Shown here: piece by piece, positions 36,023-45,310 of the stretch
Position numbering within the stretch: position 1 is the stretch's first letter
Layout of the letters: the number at the start of each line of letters is the position of its first letter
Origin: PALSA-693 sp963780345
GTDB lineage: Bacteria > Actinomycetota > Acidimicrobiia > Acidimicrobiales > Palsa-688
NCBI GenBank assembly: GCA_963780345.1
Contig: CAWABU010000011.1
Span: 1-64,000 of the forward strand
Length of the DNA stretch: 64,000 nucleotides
Direction of reading: 5' to 3'
Program-made: the position numbers and the translations under genes
Notes under the pieces: generated by a model
Told to the model about the DNA's origin: nothing
Database searches by the model: none
Seen by the model: only the letters and a program-made list of their open reading frames with translations

Positions 36023-36625
36023 ATGCCGTGGAATCTGAAAGGCAGTTATGTCGAGACTTGCTCTTGCGAGCTGATGTGCCCGTGCAACCTATCGTTCGAC
36101 CACGGCGCGACATACGACTTCTGCCGAGTCAGCTTGGTGTTCAACATCAAGGAGGGTCACGTTGAGGGCACTCCCATCGCCGGGCGCAGAGTCGTCATGA
36201 TCGCCGACACACCGAAGGTGATGACGGAGGGCGGCTGGCGGGTGGGTGTCTTCATCGACAGCGACGCCACCGATGAACAGTTCGAGAAGCTGGTCCAGGT
36301 GTTCAGCGGTCAGCTCGGCGGTCCGATGGCCGGCCTGGCCCCCTTGGTGGGCGAGATGCTCGGCGCCGAGCGGGCGGAGATCGAGGTGGCCGACGACGGG
36401 CTCCGCCATCGCGTCAAGGTTGCCGACAAGATCGACTTCGAGATCGAGGACATCGTGCCGTTCGGGGTCGAGACAGGCGAGCCTGTCCGGTTCTCGGGGA
36501 TGTTCCATCCGGTGGGCTCGAACCTGACCATGGCTGAAGCCAAACGGTCGAAGATCGACGCCTTCGGGATCGCCTACGAGGGCAAGACCGGTCTTTCCAC
36601 CTCAGAGTTCTCCTGGGCCGCCTGA
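36023..36625 (+). CDS. DUF1326 family protein
   Basis: A 200-residue cytoplasmic protein of the DUF1326 family. The hallmark is at the start: YVETCSCELMCPCNLSF (residues 9-25) with four closely spaced cysteines, followed by FCRVSLVFNIKEGHVEGTPI and a C-terminal SGMFHPVGSNLTMAEAKRSK. The function is unknown; the cysteine cluster suggests metal or redox chemistry. DUF1326 genes are very often followed by DUF2182 genes, as here (gap 5 bases), so the two probably act together. Its divergent neighbour is a copper-storage-type protein, which fits a metal-handling theme but does not prove it. Confidence 0.85.
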   Translation: MPWNLKGSYVETCSCELMCPCNLSFDHGATYDFCRVSLVFNIKEGHVEGTPIAGRRVVMIADTPKVMTEGGWRVGVFIDSDATDEQFEKLVQVFSGQLGGPMAGLAPLVGEMLGAERAEIEVADDGLRHRVKVADKIDFEIEDIVPFGVETGEPVRFSGMFHPVGSNLTMAEAKRSKIDAFGIAYEGKTGLSTSEFSWAA

Positions 36626-36630
36626 TCGCC

Positions 36631-37464
36631 ATGACCCCGGTCGCTTCCGAGCAGGCGTCGGCCGTCCGGACCGGCGTAGGTCCCGGGTTGGTCGCGATGC
36701 GGGGCCGGCTCGCGCTGGTGGTCCTGCTGTTCGCCCTGGCCGGGGTCGGCTGGTGGTGGACGGCGCACCAGATGCGGGGCATGGACAGCGGCCCCTGGAG
36801 CGCCCTGGGCGGCTTCGGCTGGTTTCTCGGCGTGTGGGTGGTGATGATGGCCGCCATGATGCTGCCGTCGGTCGCCCCGACGGTTGCTCTGTACTCCCGC
36901 ATGACCCGGAGCCGTTCGGTCGTGCTGCCGCTGATGTTCGTCGGCGGCTATCTCGTCACCTGGGCGGCGGCGGGGTTGGCCGCCTTCGCCGTGGGGGCGG
37001 CCGGGTCCGCCGTGGCCGGTACCGGCCTGGAGTGGAACCACGCCGGGCGGGTTCTCGCCGCAATGACCCTGCTCGCGGCAGCCGGTTACCAACTGTCACC
37101 GCTCAAGGACGTGTGCGTCGGCAAGTGTCGCAGCCCGCTCGGGATGCTCCTCGGATCCTGGCGCGACGGGGAGTCGGGCGCTCTGCGGATGGGCATGAGG
37201 AACGGCGCCTGGTGCGTCGGCTGCTGCTGGGCCCTGATGGCGTCACTGTTCGCTCTCGGAGTGATGAGCGTCCTGTGGATGGCTGTAATCGCCGGCCTGA
37301 TCGCCATCGAGAAGACCGTGCCGTGGGGGAGAGCGGCCACCTACGGCACGGCGATCCTCCTGCTGGCGCTCGGCGTCATGTTCCTGGCCGCCCCCTCTGC
37401 CATACCCGGGCTGACCCTCCCGCACAACGGCGGGATATCGCCGATGCCGGGGATGGGCTCCTAG
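36631..37464 (+). CDS. DUF2182 family integral membrane protein
   Basis: A 277-residue membrane protein with about seven predicted helices. The DUF2182 signature is visible: WFLGVWVVMMAAMMLPSVAP (about residues 69-88), LPLMFVGGYLVTWAAAG, AAGYQLSPLKDVCVGKCRSP (about 149-168), and GMRNGAWCVGCCWALMASLF. The family is annotated as predicted metal-binding; the CxxxC of CVGKC and the CxxCC of CVGCC could bind metal in the membrane. It is translated directly after DUF1326, with which it forms a conserved pair. The C-terminus is Pro/Gly/Met-rich (GGISPMPGMGS). Confidence 0.85.
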   Translation: MTPVASEQASAVRTGVGPGLVAMRGRLALVVLLFALAGVGWWWTAHQMRGMDSGPWSALGGFGWFLGVWVVMMAAMMLPSVAPTVALYSRMTRSRSVVLPLMFVGGYLVTWAAAGLAAFAVGAAGSAVAGTGLEWNHAGRVLAAMTLLAAAGYQLSPLKDVCVGKCRSPLGMLLGSWRDGESGALRMGMRNGAWCVGCCWALMASLFALGVMSVLWMAVIAGLIAIEKTVPWGRAATYGTAILLLALGVMFLAAPSAIPGLTLPHNGGISPMPGMGS

Positions 37465-37687
37465 CCCGAATCCCACGCAGCAACGGGCGCACGACCCGAA
37501 CGGAACCCAGCCGCGTCGGGGTGTCGCGGGTGCGTGCCCGCTCGACGGACTGGCTGTGGTCATGGCCGGCTGGTACGCCGACGATGAGCACGGCTCACCA
37601 GCAGCTGGTGCGATACCTCTTCGGCCCGCACAGGACGGCACCGGCCGAGGCCAGTGCCGTCCCTTCGAGTTGCTTGTGGGCGTCGGT

Positions 37688-38629
37688 CTAGATGTTCATG
37701 GTGACGGTGTTGCCGACCTGCTGCCAGACACCTCCGTTTTCGACCTGCATGACGATCCGGGCCTGGTAGATCAGGTCGTTGGGTACGCTGGAGCCGAGGG
37801 CCGGGAAGCTGGTCACTCCGGTGACCGTTGGCGAGTTTGCCGCCACGGGGGCGTCACCGAGCCAGGTACCGTGGACGTCGTAGGCCGAAATCAGGATTCG
37901 GGCGGGTTGGCCGGCCCAGTTCTCGAAGTACTCGTCACCATTAATGGTGGCTTGCAAGGAGGTCGGGTTGAGGGTCCAGCTGCACATAGCGGCGTTGAGG
38001 GGATGCCCGCCCGAGACCCCGGCGAGGCCTCCGAGCTCGACCCCGGCAGCATCGATCGTGCACCACACGGGCGGGTGGTTCGCCGAGCCGATGGCCACGT
38101 TCAGCCTGCCGACGTTCGTGTAGGTAGATCCGGACTTGGTCTGGGTGGTCACGTTGACGCTATAGAACCTGGGGTCGCTGAACTTGTTGATCGTGACCGG
38201 GAGTGAGGCACTGTTCGACGTGGCGTACTCGTCGGGGCTGGAATCTTGGACAACCACGCTGCCGTGGATGTCGAGGTAGGTGAGTAGCACCCGGGCGGTC
38301 TGGTATTGCATGTTCTGCATGTACAGGGTGCCAGTGAGGCTGGGATTGATGGAGTTGGGCGGGGTGTTCCACTCCACCGTTCCCCCGCAGACCGGTTCCC
38401 CGGCGCTGTTCAGGCCCCCGCTGCCGAAAGACAAGCCTCCGATATTGGTCACCTTGGCCGACTTGCTGGGCGGTTGGCCCGGAGGTGAGAGCAGGCCGCA
38501 GACCGGCTTGGCGAATGAGGCCGGGCTGGCCGATGCCGGGTAGGTTGCGCCGAACAGTCCGGCGCCGAACGCCATGGCTAGAGCCCCGGTGCCGATCAGC
38601 CTGACGCCTTTCTTACGTAGAGACAGCAT
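37688..38629 (-). CDS. Secreted protein with two internal repeats
   Basis: A 313-residue exported protein. A Sec signal peptide is clear (MLSLRKKGVRLIGTGALAMA ... YPASASPAS, cleavage about residue 35). The mature part consists of two related units: the first from C44 and C81 through YLDIHGSVV to NVGRLNVAI (about 180), the second from C190 and C216 through AYDVHGTWL to QVGNTVTMNI (about 313). Each has two cysteines that probably form a disulfide and a beta-rich body. No family is recognised. It stands alone; a gene-poor stretch lies upstream. Confidence 0.75.
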   Translation of the reverse strand: MLSLRKKGVRLIGTGALAMAFGAGLFGATYPASASPASFAKPVCGLLSPPGQPPSKSAKVTNIGGLSFGSGGLNSAGEPVCGGTVEWNTPPNSINPSLTGTLYMQNMQYQTARVLLTYLDIHGSVVVQDSSPDEYATSNSASLPVTINKFSDPRFYSVNVTTQTKSGSTYTNVGRLNVAIGSANHPPVWCTIDAAGVELGGLAGVSGGHPLNAAMCSWTLNPTSLQATINGDEYFENWAGQPARILISAYDVHGTWLGDAPVAANSPTVTGVTSFPALGSSVPNDLIYQARIVMQVENGGVWQQVGNTVTMNI

Positions 38630-39173
38630 TGTTCACTCCATTTCTGGTTGCGGTAGGCACATCCCGCTGATGTGCCGCCGGCAGAGTGAAGGGGGATCGT
38701 TAGCGATGCGTTAGCCGGCCGGTCCGATTGTCCAAAAGGTCAACCTGGACCGGAGTCCGAGCGAAACTCCGATGCCGGGGCCCCTCTTTCCTCTTCGCCA
38801 TTGCCACGTCGCCCAGCAATGAACGGTTCTACTTCGCCGGCATGTGTGGACTTTCGGCCAGGTGCCGATCCCGGTGCCGTCACTAGCCACCGACGAAAGG
38901 CAATTTTCCGCGTGGGAGGGCGAACGGTCCCGAGCCCAAGTTGCGCCGGTCATCCAAGAATGGAAGGGCGACTCCGCGCCCGGCTGGCGACAGAGAGAAC
39001 GCGACCCGAGCCGGGCCATCTTGACAACAGAGCGCCACATCGGGCGCCAGGAGCGTGTCCCAGAATGTGCAGGCCGGTTGCCCGGTGCCCCCGTGTATAC
39101 CGCCGGGTCGGCGAGGTCTCGCTGGTTGGGAGCACATCCTCCGGCGGGCGAGGCACGGACCTAGAGTCGGCTT
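38630..39173. other. Gene-poor stretch
   Basis: No supported gene between the secreted protein and the VOC gene. The part just upstream of 38629 should hold the promoter of the secreted protein. Confidence 0.3.
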
Positions 39174-39572
39174 GTGCCTATTCAGCTCAACCACACCATC
39201 GCCGGATCACGCGACGCCGTGGCTGGTGCCAGGTTCCTCACCGAGATGCTCGGTCTCCCCCAAGCGACGCGGTTCGGTCCCTTCCAGGTCGTCGAAGTCA
39301 CCAACGGGGTGAGTATTGACTTCATGGATTTCGGCCCGGACACCTCCATACCCGGCATCCATTACGCGTTCCTGGTCACCGAGGACGAGTTCGACCAGAT
39401 CTGGAGCCGTATTAAGGAGCGGGACCTCGATTTCTGGGCGGATCCTCACGCCGAGCGCAGGGGCCAGATCAACCATAACGACGGCGGTCGGGGTCTGTAT
39501 TGGCAACACCCGGACGGCCACTGGCTGGAGATCATCACCCGCCCGTACGGCAGCGGCGAGCAGCGCCCATAA
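39174..39572 (+). CDS. VOC/glyoxalase-like protein
   Basis: A 132-residue VOC-fold protein starting with GTG at 39174 (PIQLNHTIAGSRDAVAGARF, then FLTEMLGLPQ). It ends with GRGLYWQHPDGHWLEIITRP, where the His and Glu match usual metal-site positions of the second module. The role could be glyoxalase, dioxygenase-like or ligand binding. A 93-base gap separates it from the integrase relic; no operon partner. Confidence 0.82.
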   Translation: MPIQLNHTIAGSRDAVAGARFLTEMLGLPQATRFGPFQVVEVTNGVSIDFMDFGPDTSIPGIHYAFLVTEDEFDQIWSRIKERDLDFWADPHAERRGQINHNDGGRGLYWQHPDGHWLEIITRPYGSGEQRP

Positions 39573-39665
39573 GGTCCGACCGCCGACCCGGTTCGTTCTG
39601 GCCCAGGTCGCCGGTCTGATGGCGCCGGTCCGTAGCTGGTTTCTCCTGATGGAAGGGGAGAGACC

Positions 39666-40015
39666 ATGACCACGATCGAGTCAACCAGCCAGGTCTTGGA
39701 CCAGCCGGGACCGTTGTTCACTCTCAGCGAGGATCAGCTGGCCGCCATCGCTTTCCTGGTCCGCTATCGCGGCCGGACCGGGGAGGCCTACCGTGGGTCC
39801 AGTCCATGGGCAAGCGAGCCGGGCTCAGCCCGGTCCACCCCCACACGCCGCGGGCCGGGTTCATCATGGCCGCCCTCGACGCCGGGGTACCCCCTTCCAG
39901 AGGTCCAGGTCGCGGCCCGACATCCCGATCCCAGGACGACTACGGTGTACGACCGGCGCCGCCAAGACCTCGACCCGCCACGTCCCGGTCGCCTACGTCG
40001 CCGGCGGCTAACCCG
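39666..40015 (+). pseudogene. Tyrosine recombinase relic with central deletion
   Basis: The first 42 residues from the ATG at 39666 match the N-terminus of actinobacterial XerC/D-like integrases (FTLSEDQLAAIAFLVRYRGR, TGEAY). At about 39792 the sequence jumps, with a one-base frame change, to the C-terminal part: WVQSMGKRAGLSPVHPHTPR, AGFIMAALDAGVP. A further frame change gives VAARHPDPRTTTVYDRRRQD. The core-binding and most of the catalytic domain (about 240 residues) is gone. The H-x-x-R and final Tyr remain but the protein cannot be active. It marks a former mobile element. Confidence 0.75.
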
Positions 40016-40379
40016 ATCGGAGGCGGGAACTGGTCGCCAACAGCGGTCGGCGCTACGAGGCCGTTGCTGGACGAAAGCTGCGTCCCGTCGACGAGGCGCC
40101 AATCCGCTTCTTCTCGATGCGGACTGCGAGGTACTCAGGAGTCCCGAAATCCTGGGTGAGGATGGCCAATTCACACTGTTTGGGTGATGCCAACTGTAGC
40201 GAAAGAGCCCCATGATCGGTCTTCAACCTGTCAGGGGTGGTGCGTGCGCCGTCTGGGTGTGGGACGGTCTTCTAGCCACCCGGGAGGCCTTGTGGCCAGA
40301 TCCGCCCGCGTTGTCAATGGATTCATGGAAACGATTCTCCGGGCCGGGTGTCGAGCAGTAGCGAGAGGAGACAGGACCG

Positions 40380-41816
40380 ATGGCCGTCACAGCAATGGCG
40401 CACCCGAGTGTCGAAGAACGCCGGCTGATGGGCAAGGCGGGCCGCGAGCGGTCGCCTTTGGGGGGTCACAGCGGATGGGAACCAGCTGACGACCGGCCCG
40501 ACCCGGTGGCGCTGCTGGAGGCGCAGAACCTGACCCGGGAACCGGATCTGGTCCCCGTTCGTCACGGTCGGATGATGGTGTCGCCGTTCACCTTCTATCG
40601 GGGCGCGGCCAAGATCATGGCCACCGATCTCAAGGACACACCGAACGCGGGCCTGGAAGTCCAACTCTGTGGTGACGCCCATCTGTCGAACTTCGGCGTG
40701 TTCGCATCTCCAGAGCGAGTCTTGCTGTTCGATCTGAACGACTTCGACGAGACCCTGCCGGGACCGTTCGAGTACGACGTCAAACGGATGGCGGCGAGCT
40801 TCGCGATCGCGGCCCGCAACAACGGATTCACCAAGGCCGACATCGCGGCGGCCACGCTCGCCTCGGTGCGAGCTTACCGCGAGGCTATGGCCGGCTTCGC
40901 CCAGATGGGGAACATGGAGATCTGGTACGCCCACCTGGCCGAGCAAGACCTCATGGAAGCCATCCGCACGGCGGCCAGCGCAGCACGGACCAAGAAAGAG
41001 ACGGCTCAGGCCAAGCTGGGTGAGAAGACGGCCCGCAAGACCGCCCAGAAGGCGCACACCAGCGACAGCCTGCTGGCGCTGTCCAAGCTGGGCGAGCTGG
41101 TCGACGGTCGCTACCGGATCGTGAGCCAGCCCCCCGTGATCGTCCCGGCCCGTGACATCGAGGCCATGTACGGTTACTCGGCCGACCAGCTCCAGGACGC
41201 CATCCACCAGCAGTTCCGGGCCTACCGGATGACCCTGCAAGAGGACCGCCGCCACCTCCTGGAGCGCTTCGAGATCATCGACATGGCACGCAAGGTGGTA
41301 GGGGTCGGCAGCGTCGGCACCCGAGCCTTCATCGTGCTGCTGCAAGGGCGTGACCAGCGAGACCCCCTGTTCCTGCAGGTCAAGGAAGCCACCGCCTCGG
41401 TGCTCGAGGACCATCTGCCCAAGAGCCGGTTCAAGCAACCCGGCGAGCGGGTCGTCCAGGGCCAGCGGATGATGCAAGCGGCCAGCGACATCTACCTGGG
41501 CTGGACCAAAGGTGTGGAGGCGAACCGCTGGCTGTACTGGCGCCAGCTGCGCGACATGAAAGGCTCGGCGGTGGTGGAGGCGATGACCCCGGTCGGCCTG
41601 ACCTTCTACGCCGGCATCTGCGGCTGGACATTGGCCCGGGCCCACGCCAGGTCGGGTGACGCCATCGCGCTGGCCGAGTATCTCGGCAAGAGCGACAAAT
41701 TCGACCGTTCGATCAACGACTTCTCCGAGCGCTACGCCGAACAGAATGAGCGGGACTACCAGGCGTTCGGACAGGCCATCCGATCTGGACGGCTCCAAGC
41801 GATCGAAGGCGTGTGA
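40380..41816 (+). CDS. DUF2252 family protein (kinase-like motifs)
   Basis: A 478-residue cytoplasmic protein of the DUF2252 family. CGDAHLSNFG (97-106) and LFDLNDFDE (116-124) resemble the catalytic H-x-x-N and metal-binding D elements of aminoglycoside-kinase-like folds. Other landmarks are FYRGAAKIMATDL near 72-84, GVGSVGTRAFIVLLQGRD and GWTLARAHARSGD. The substrate and reaction are unknown; a phosphotransferase activity would be inference. A GAGAGGAG ribosome binding site precedes the ATG at 40380. The gene stands alone. Confidence 0.85.
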   Translation: MAVTAMAHPSVEERRLMGKAGRERSPLGGHSGWEPADDRPDPVALLEAQNLTREPDLVPVRHGRMMVSPFTFYRGAAKIMATDLKDTPNAGLEVQLCGDAHLSNFGVFASPERVLLFDLNDFDETLPGPFEYDVKRMAASFAIAARNNGFTKADIAAATLASVRAYREAMAGFAQMGNMEIWYAHLAEQDLMEAIRTAASAARTKKETAQAKLGEKTARKTAQKAHTSDSLLALSKLGELVDGRYRIVSQPPVIVPARDIEAMYGYSADQLQDAIHQQFRAYRMTLQEDRRHLLERFEIIDMARKVVGVGSVGTRAFIVLLQGRDQRDPLFLQVKEATASVLEDHLPKSRFKQPGERVVQGQRMMQAASDIYLGWTKGVEANRWLYWRQLRDMKGSAVVEAMTPVGLTFYAGICGWTLARAHARSGDAIALAEYLGKSDKFDRSINDFSERYAEQNERDYQAFGQAIRSGRLQAIEGV

Positions 41817-42131
41817 GCTCGGCGGCTTCTACCGATCACCAGCTGCCATCTTCGAGGGCCGACCGAGCCGCGGCGGCCGTCCTGGCCCGCTCGCGAGTAT
41901 TCGATGCCTCGCTCGGGTGGATCGATTCCGACGCTCCCCCGAGACACCCTTCCCTCGCCTCCCTCGGATTAGCAAATGGACTCTCACTCGCGACTTCGGA
42001 GCGGAGAGGAAGCAGTCCTGCTTATCCTGAACCCTGCTCCTGATTGGCTTGGCGATCGGTCTCGAGCCCATCCCGCTGACTGCGTTCGCCGACAGCTTCG
42101 CGGCGACCCCGTTCTCATCGGGCCAGCTCGG
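41817..42131. other. Gene-poor stretch between convergent genes
   Basis: About 310 bases separate the DUF2252 stop from the end of the LAL regulator; no gene or clear terminator seen. Confidence 0.3.
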
Positions 42132-44387
42132 CTACTCGTGGGAGAGGAGGCCCAGTTCGTGCATGCGACTGACCGCTTCGCGACGCGAGGAGACTCCGAA
42201 CTTCCGGTACACGGATGCTGCTTGGGTTTTCACGGTGTTCCGCGATAAGTACAGGCGCTCGCTGATGTCCTTGAGGGTGAGGTGAGTCGATAGCAGGGGC
42301 AGGAGTCTTAGCTCGGCGGTCGTGAGCGAGGAGGCCCCGCCGGGTCCTGCGGTGGTGGTGCTGAGTTTGGCTCGGAGTTCGGCGGCCTGCTGGGGTAGAA
42401 CGCCGAGGTCGGGTCGTTGCTCGAAGATGTCTTGACTTTGACGCAGCACGGCTCGGGCGCCGCCGGAGTCGCCCAGGGTGAGGTAGGCCTGTCCCATCTC
42501 GATCAGGGCTTGGGCGGAGACAACTGGCAACGCGTACGTGAGCAGGGGCCGTAGCCGGGCCGCTTGGGTGAGATGCTGGCGGGCCTGAGAGACGTCGCCG
42601 TGGTGGGCGGCGACGCGGGCCGCCCGTGCATACACGAGGGCGCTGGTCCAATAGTCGTCGAAATGACCGTCGCGCACGATCACGAGCGCTTGCTCAGTGA
42701 ACGCCTGGGCCGCAGGCCAGTCGGCGCGTTCTGAGGCCGCGATGCCGCGTTCGGCGAGGACGAGAGCGACCAAGGGCGCCGCCCCGGCGGCTGCGGCGAG
42801 GTCGACGGCCTGGGCGAGGATCGGATCGGCCCGGCCGGGATCGGCCTCCAGCAGGTAAGAGATGCCGTCGGTATACAGCATGGTGGCCCGATACGGGCTC
42901 GCTGGGCTCAGCTCTTTCCAGGCGGTCTGGGCGTCGCGGCGCATCCCGGCGACACCCTGACGGCACAGCAGGGCCCGCAGGTAGGCCAGCAGGCCGTCGG
43001 TGGTGTCGCCGTCGGGGGACCCATTCCGTTCGGCGGCCGCCGCCCAGCGTTCGGCGTCCCCGGGCCGGCCGAGGAGCCCGAACATTAGTGCGCTGTGGAT
43101 GGCGACGGCCGAGTACTGTTCGATCGCGGTCTTGTCCTGGAGCCACTCGAACCAACCCAGGACGGTGTCGATGCGCCCGCTGGCCCATACCGGTTGACCC
43201 CACGTCAGCACCAGCCGCGCGACGCGCCCGGCGTCGCCAGCCGCCTGGGCGTGCTCGATGGCCGTCTCCGGCCTGCCGTTCGCCTCGAACCAGACGGCCG
43301 CCCGAGAATGGAGCGCCGGGATCATTTCGGGTTCCCGCCGTCTGAGCTCGGCATGCAGGAGCTGTCGGAACAGCTGGTGGTAGCGGTACCACTCGCGGTG
43401 GCGGTCAAGGGGGACTACCAGGAGGTTGTGGCTGTCCAGCTCTTCGAGTACCCCGCTCGAGCCGCGGGTGTCGAGAATAGCGTCGCAGAGCGGACCGCAC
43501 AGACGGTCGAGGATCGACGTGCGGGTGAGGAACGACACCTCGGCGCGCGACGCCCTGTCGAGGATCTCGGAGCGGAGATAGTCGCCTACAAAACGGTCGT
43601 TGCCCGTGAAGGAGACCACGGCTTCGGCACGCGGGCTGCCAGCCTTCATGGCCAGCGCGGCCAGGTACAACCCGGCCGGCCATCCCTCGGTGCGCTCGAC
43701 GAGGACATGAACCTCCTCGCCCGCGAGCTCAATCCCGGCCCCGCTCAGCAGCGAGGACGCCTCCCCGTCGCCCATGGCCAGCTCGTAAGGTCCAACTTCG
43801 ACGATGCCGCCCTCCGCCCGCAGGCGGGCCGTCGGCAGCGGCAGGACGTCCCGGGAGGCGATAGCGAACTGCGACCCTGCTGGCACGGACAGGGCAAGTT
43901 CCGTGATGGCGTCGAGACATTCCTGATTGGTGATCGCCTCGGCGTGGTCGACGACGATGGACACCGGCTGGCCGATCGACCGCAGGGCGGAGACGAAGAG
44001 GGGGACGACGGTTGGGCCCGGGCCCGGCGAGGCGAGGGCGCTGAATACCGCCGGGCTGATCCGCTCAATCCGGTCCAGAGCCACGGCCAGGTAGGTGAGG
44101 AGGACGGTCGGGTCGTTGTCGTGGTGGTCGGCGGACAGCCACGCCAGGCGCGGCCGTCTCGACTCGGCCCACTGCGCCACGAGCGTGGTCTTGCCGTAGC
44201 CGGCGGGCGCCACCACGGAGATGACAGCGGGGCCGTCCACCCTGGACAGGCGGTCCAGCAACGCGGTGCGGGCCACCATCCCGGGGCGGCCGACGGGCAG
44301 GAGTAGCTTCGACTCGGACACGTGGAACGGACGCCCGGCCCGGTTCTGTCGCCGCAAGGCCAGGGCGGGGCCCGCCGGTGCCGTCAC
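42132..44387 (-). CDS. LuxR-family ATP-binding (LAL/MalT-like) regulator 1
   Basis: A 751-residue LAL regulator. Residues 55-70 hold Walker A (SVVAPAGYGKTTLV). The Walker B strand is PVSIVVDHAEA (141-151), where the second acidic residue usual in this family is His148. A winged-helix/MalT-like middle follows (GWPAGLYLAALAM, then YRYHQLFRQLLHAEL), then TPR-type helical repeats, and a C-terminal LuxR helix-turn-helix (THLTLKDISERLYLSRNTVK, TQAASVYRKFGVSSRREAVS). Such proteins are large signal-dependent activators. It is divergent from the DUF1269-like gene and 920 bases from a second LAL gene. Confidence 0.88.
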   Translation of the reverse strand: MTAPAGPALALRRQNRAGRPFHVSESKLLLPVGRPGMVARTALLDRLSRVDGPAVISVVAPAGYGKTTLVAQWAESRRPRLAWLSADHHDNDPTVLLTYLAVALDRIERISPAVFSALASPGPGPTVVPLFVSALRSIGQPVSIVVDHAEAITNQECLDAITELALSVPAGSQFAIASRDVLPLPTARLRAEGGIVEVGPYELAMGDGEASSLLSGAGIELAGEEVHVLVERTEGWPAGLYLAALAMKAGSPRAEAVVSFTGNDRFVGDYLRSEILDRASRAEVSFLTRTSILDRLCGPLCDAILDTRGSSGVLEELDSHNLLVVPLDRHREWYRYHQLFRQLLHAELRRREPEMIPALHSRAAVWFEANGRPETAIEHAQAAGDAGRVARLVLTWGQPVWASGRIDTVLGWFEWLQDKTAIEQYSAVAIHSALMFGLLGRPGDAERWAAAAERNGSPDGDTTDGLLAYLRALLCRQGVAGMRRDAQTAWKELSPASPYRATMLYTDGISYLLEADPGRADPILAQAVDLAAAAGAAPLVALVLAERGIAASERADWPAAQAFTEQALVIVRDGHFDDYWTSALVYARAARVAAHHGDVSQARQHLTQAARLRPLLTYALPVVSAQALIEMGQAYLTLGDSGGARAVLRQSQDIFEQRPDLGVLPQQAAELRAKLSTTTAGPGGASSLTTAELRLLPLLSTHLTLKDISERLYLSRNTVKTQAASVYRKFGVSSRREAVSRMHELGLLSHE

Positions 44388-44540
44388 TGGGCGAAGCCTA
44401 CCCGCTGGGGACGACTAGGTCGCCCAGACTGACCTTCGGCATCACCCCGGATTCACCCGATGTGGGCGGAGACGGATAGTCGCCCACCAGGGAGAATCGT
44501 GACGGGCGGCAAGCATACGCTGACCGCAGGGAGCCGGCTC

Positions 44541-45059
44541 ATGACTGACCAATCAGTTGTCCTCGCCGTTGCCTCCTACCCGTCGCGAGCCGACGCCGAG
44601 GTTGATTTCCGGGTCCTGTGGGTCCGCGAGCACACAGGCGGGGTCGATCACGTAGCCGCCGCCCTGGTGGAGAAGGGCGCGAACGGATGGCTCGAGATGG
44701 TCCGCCACCACAGCACGGCCATGCCGGTGGGCTTCGGTGTCGCCCTGCTTGGTAGCGCCGTCACTGTTGTGGCCACCCCACTCGGCATCACCTTCCTGGC
44801 GTCCAGGTTGGCGACAAGAGCCCAATGGGAAGGAGCCGCCGTCATCGTCGGCCGCTTCTGGCACGAAGTCCCGAGAGACCGGCTTCGGACCATGGGCAAC
44901 CTCCTCGAAGCGGGTCAGACCGGCCTGTTCGTCGTTGCCGTCGATCACCGCGCCGAGCAGATAACCGCGATCCTGTCCAACGCCACCGCCACGATCGTGA
45001 CCGACTGCGTCCGAGCTGACCTCGAAGCCGACTTCGCAACAGCCGCCCCGGAGGCCTGA
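44541..45059 (+). CDS. DUF1269-like membrane-associated protein
   Basis: A 172-residue protein starting MTDQSVVLAVASYPSRADAE at 44541, with a GCAGGGAG ribosome binding site. It contains a glycine-rich hydrophobic region (MPVGFGVALLGSAVTVVATP) and a later GLFVVAVDHRAEQITAIL strand-helix. This matches the DUF1269 pattern of small proteins with a central glycine-zipper-like hairpin. The function is unknown. It lies between two LAL regulator genes and is divergent from the first, so either may control it. Confidence 0.65.
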   Translation: MTDQSVVLAVASYPSRADAEVDFRVLWVREHTGGVDHVAAALVEKGANGWLEMVRHHSTAMPVGFGVALLGSAVTVVATPLGITFLASRLATRAQWEGAAVIVGRFWHEVPRDRLRTMGNLLEAGQTGLFVVAVDHRAEQITAILSNATATIVTDCVRADLEADFATAAPEA

Positions 45060-45310
45060 CCAGCATCACCCACATTTTCACCCTCCGTGGACGATGCCGG
45101 TCGACGAACACGCTGTTATGAATCCTGTCGGGCTCTAATCGACACGACCCCAGCACGACGGTCACGAGCGGACCGCGCCACAAGCCAGCAGTCCGGCCAG
45201 TACAGCATCCCACCGGGTGACTTCGGTCCCGGCTGGTTGGACTCCCGGGTGCCGGGTGAGCGTTCGCGAGCGCGCCGTCGTGGGGGTCAGCCCATTTGGA
45301 GGAGATTTCG

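Noticed and set aside
36753..37691. A 312-codon frame overlapping the DUF2182 gene
   Set aside because: The DUF2182 frame has membrane helices and conserved motifs; the other frame is Arg/Gly-rich shadow sequence.
43095..44306. Long open frame of 403 codons antisense to the first LAL regulator
   Set aside because: It is a GC-skew shadow of a gene with strong family motifs on the other strand; its own translation is low-complexity and matches nothing. The same holds for long antisense frames over DUF2252 (40323-41798), acnB (33115-33930), sufB (23578-24324) and cydDC (51244-52490).
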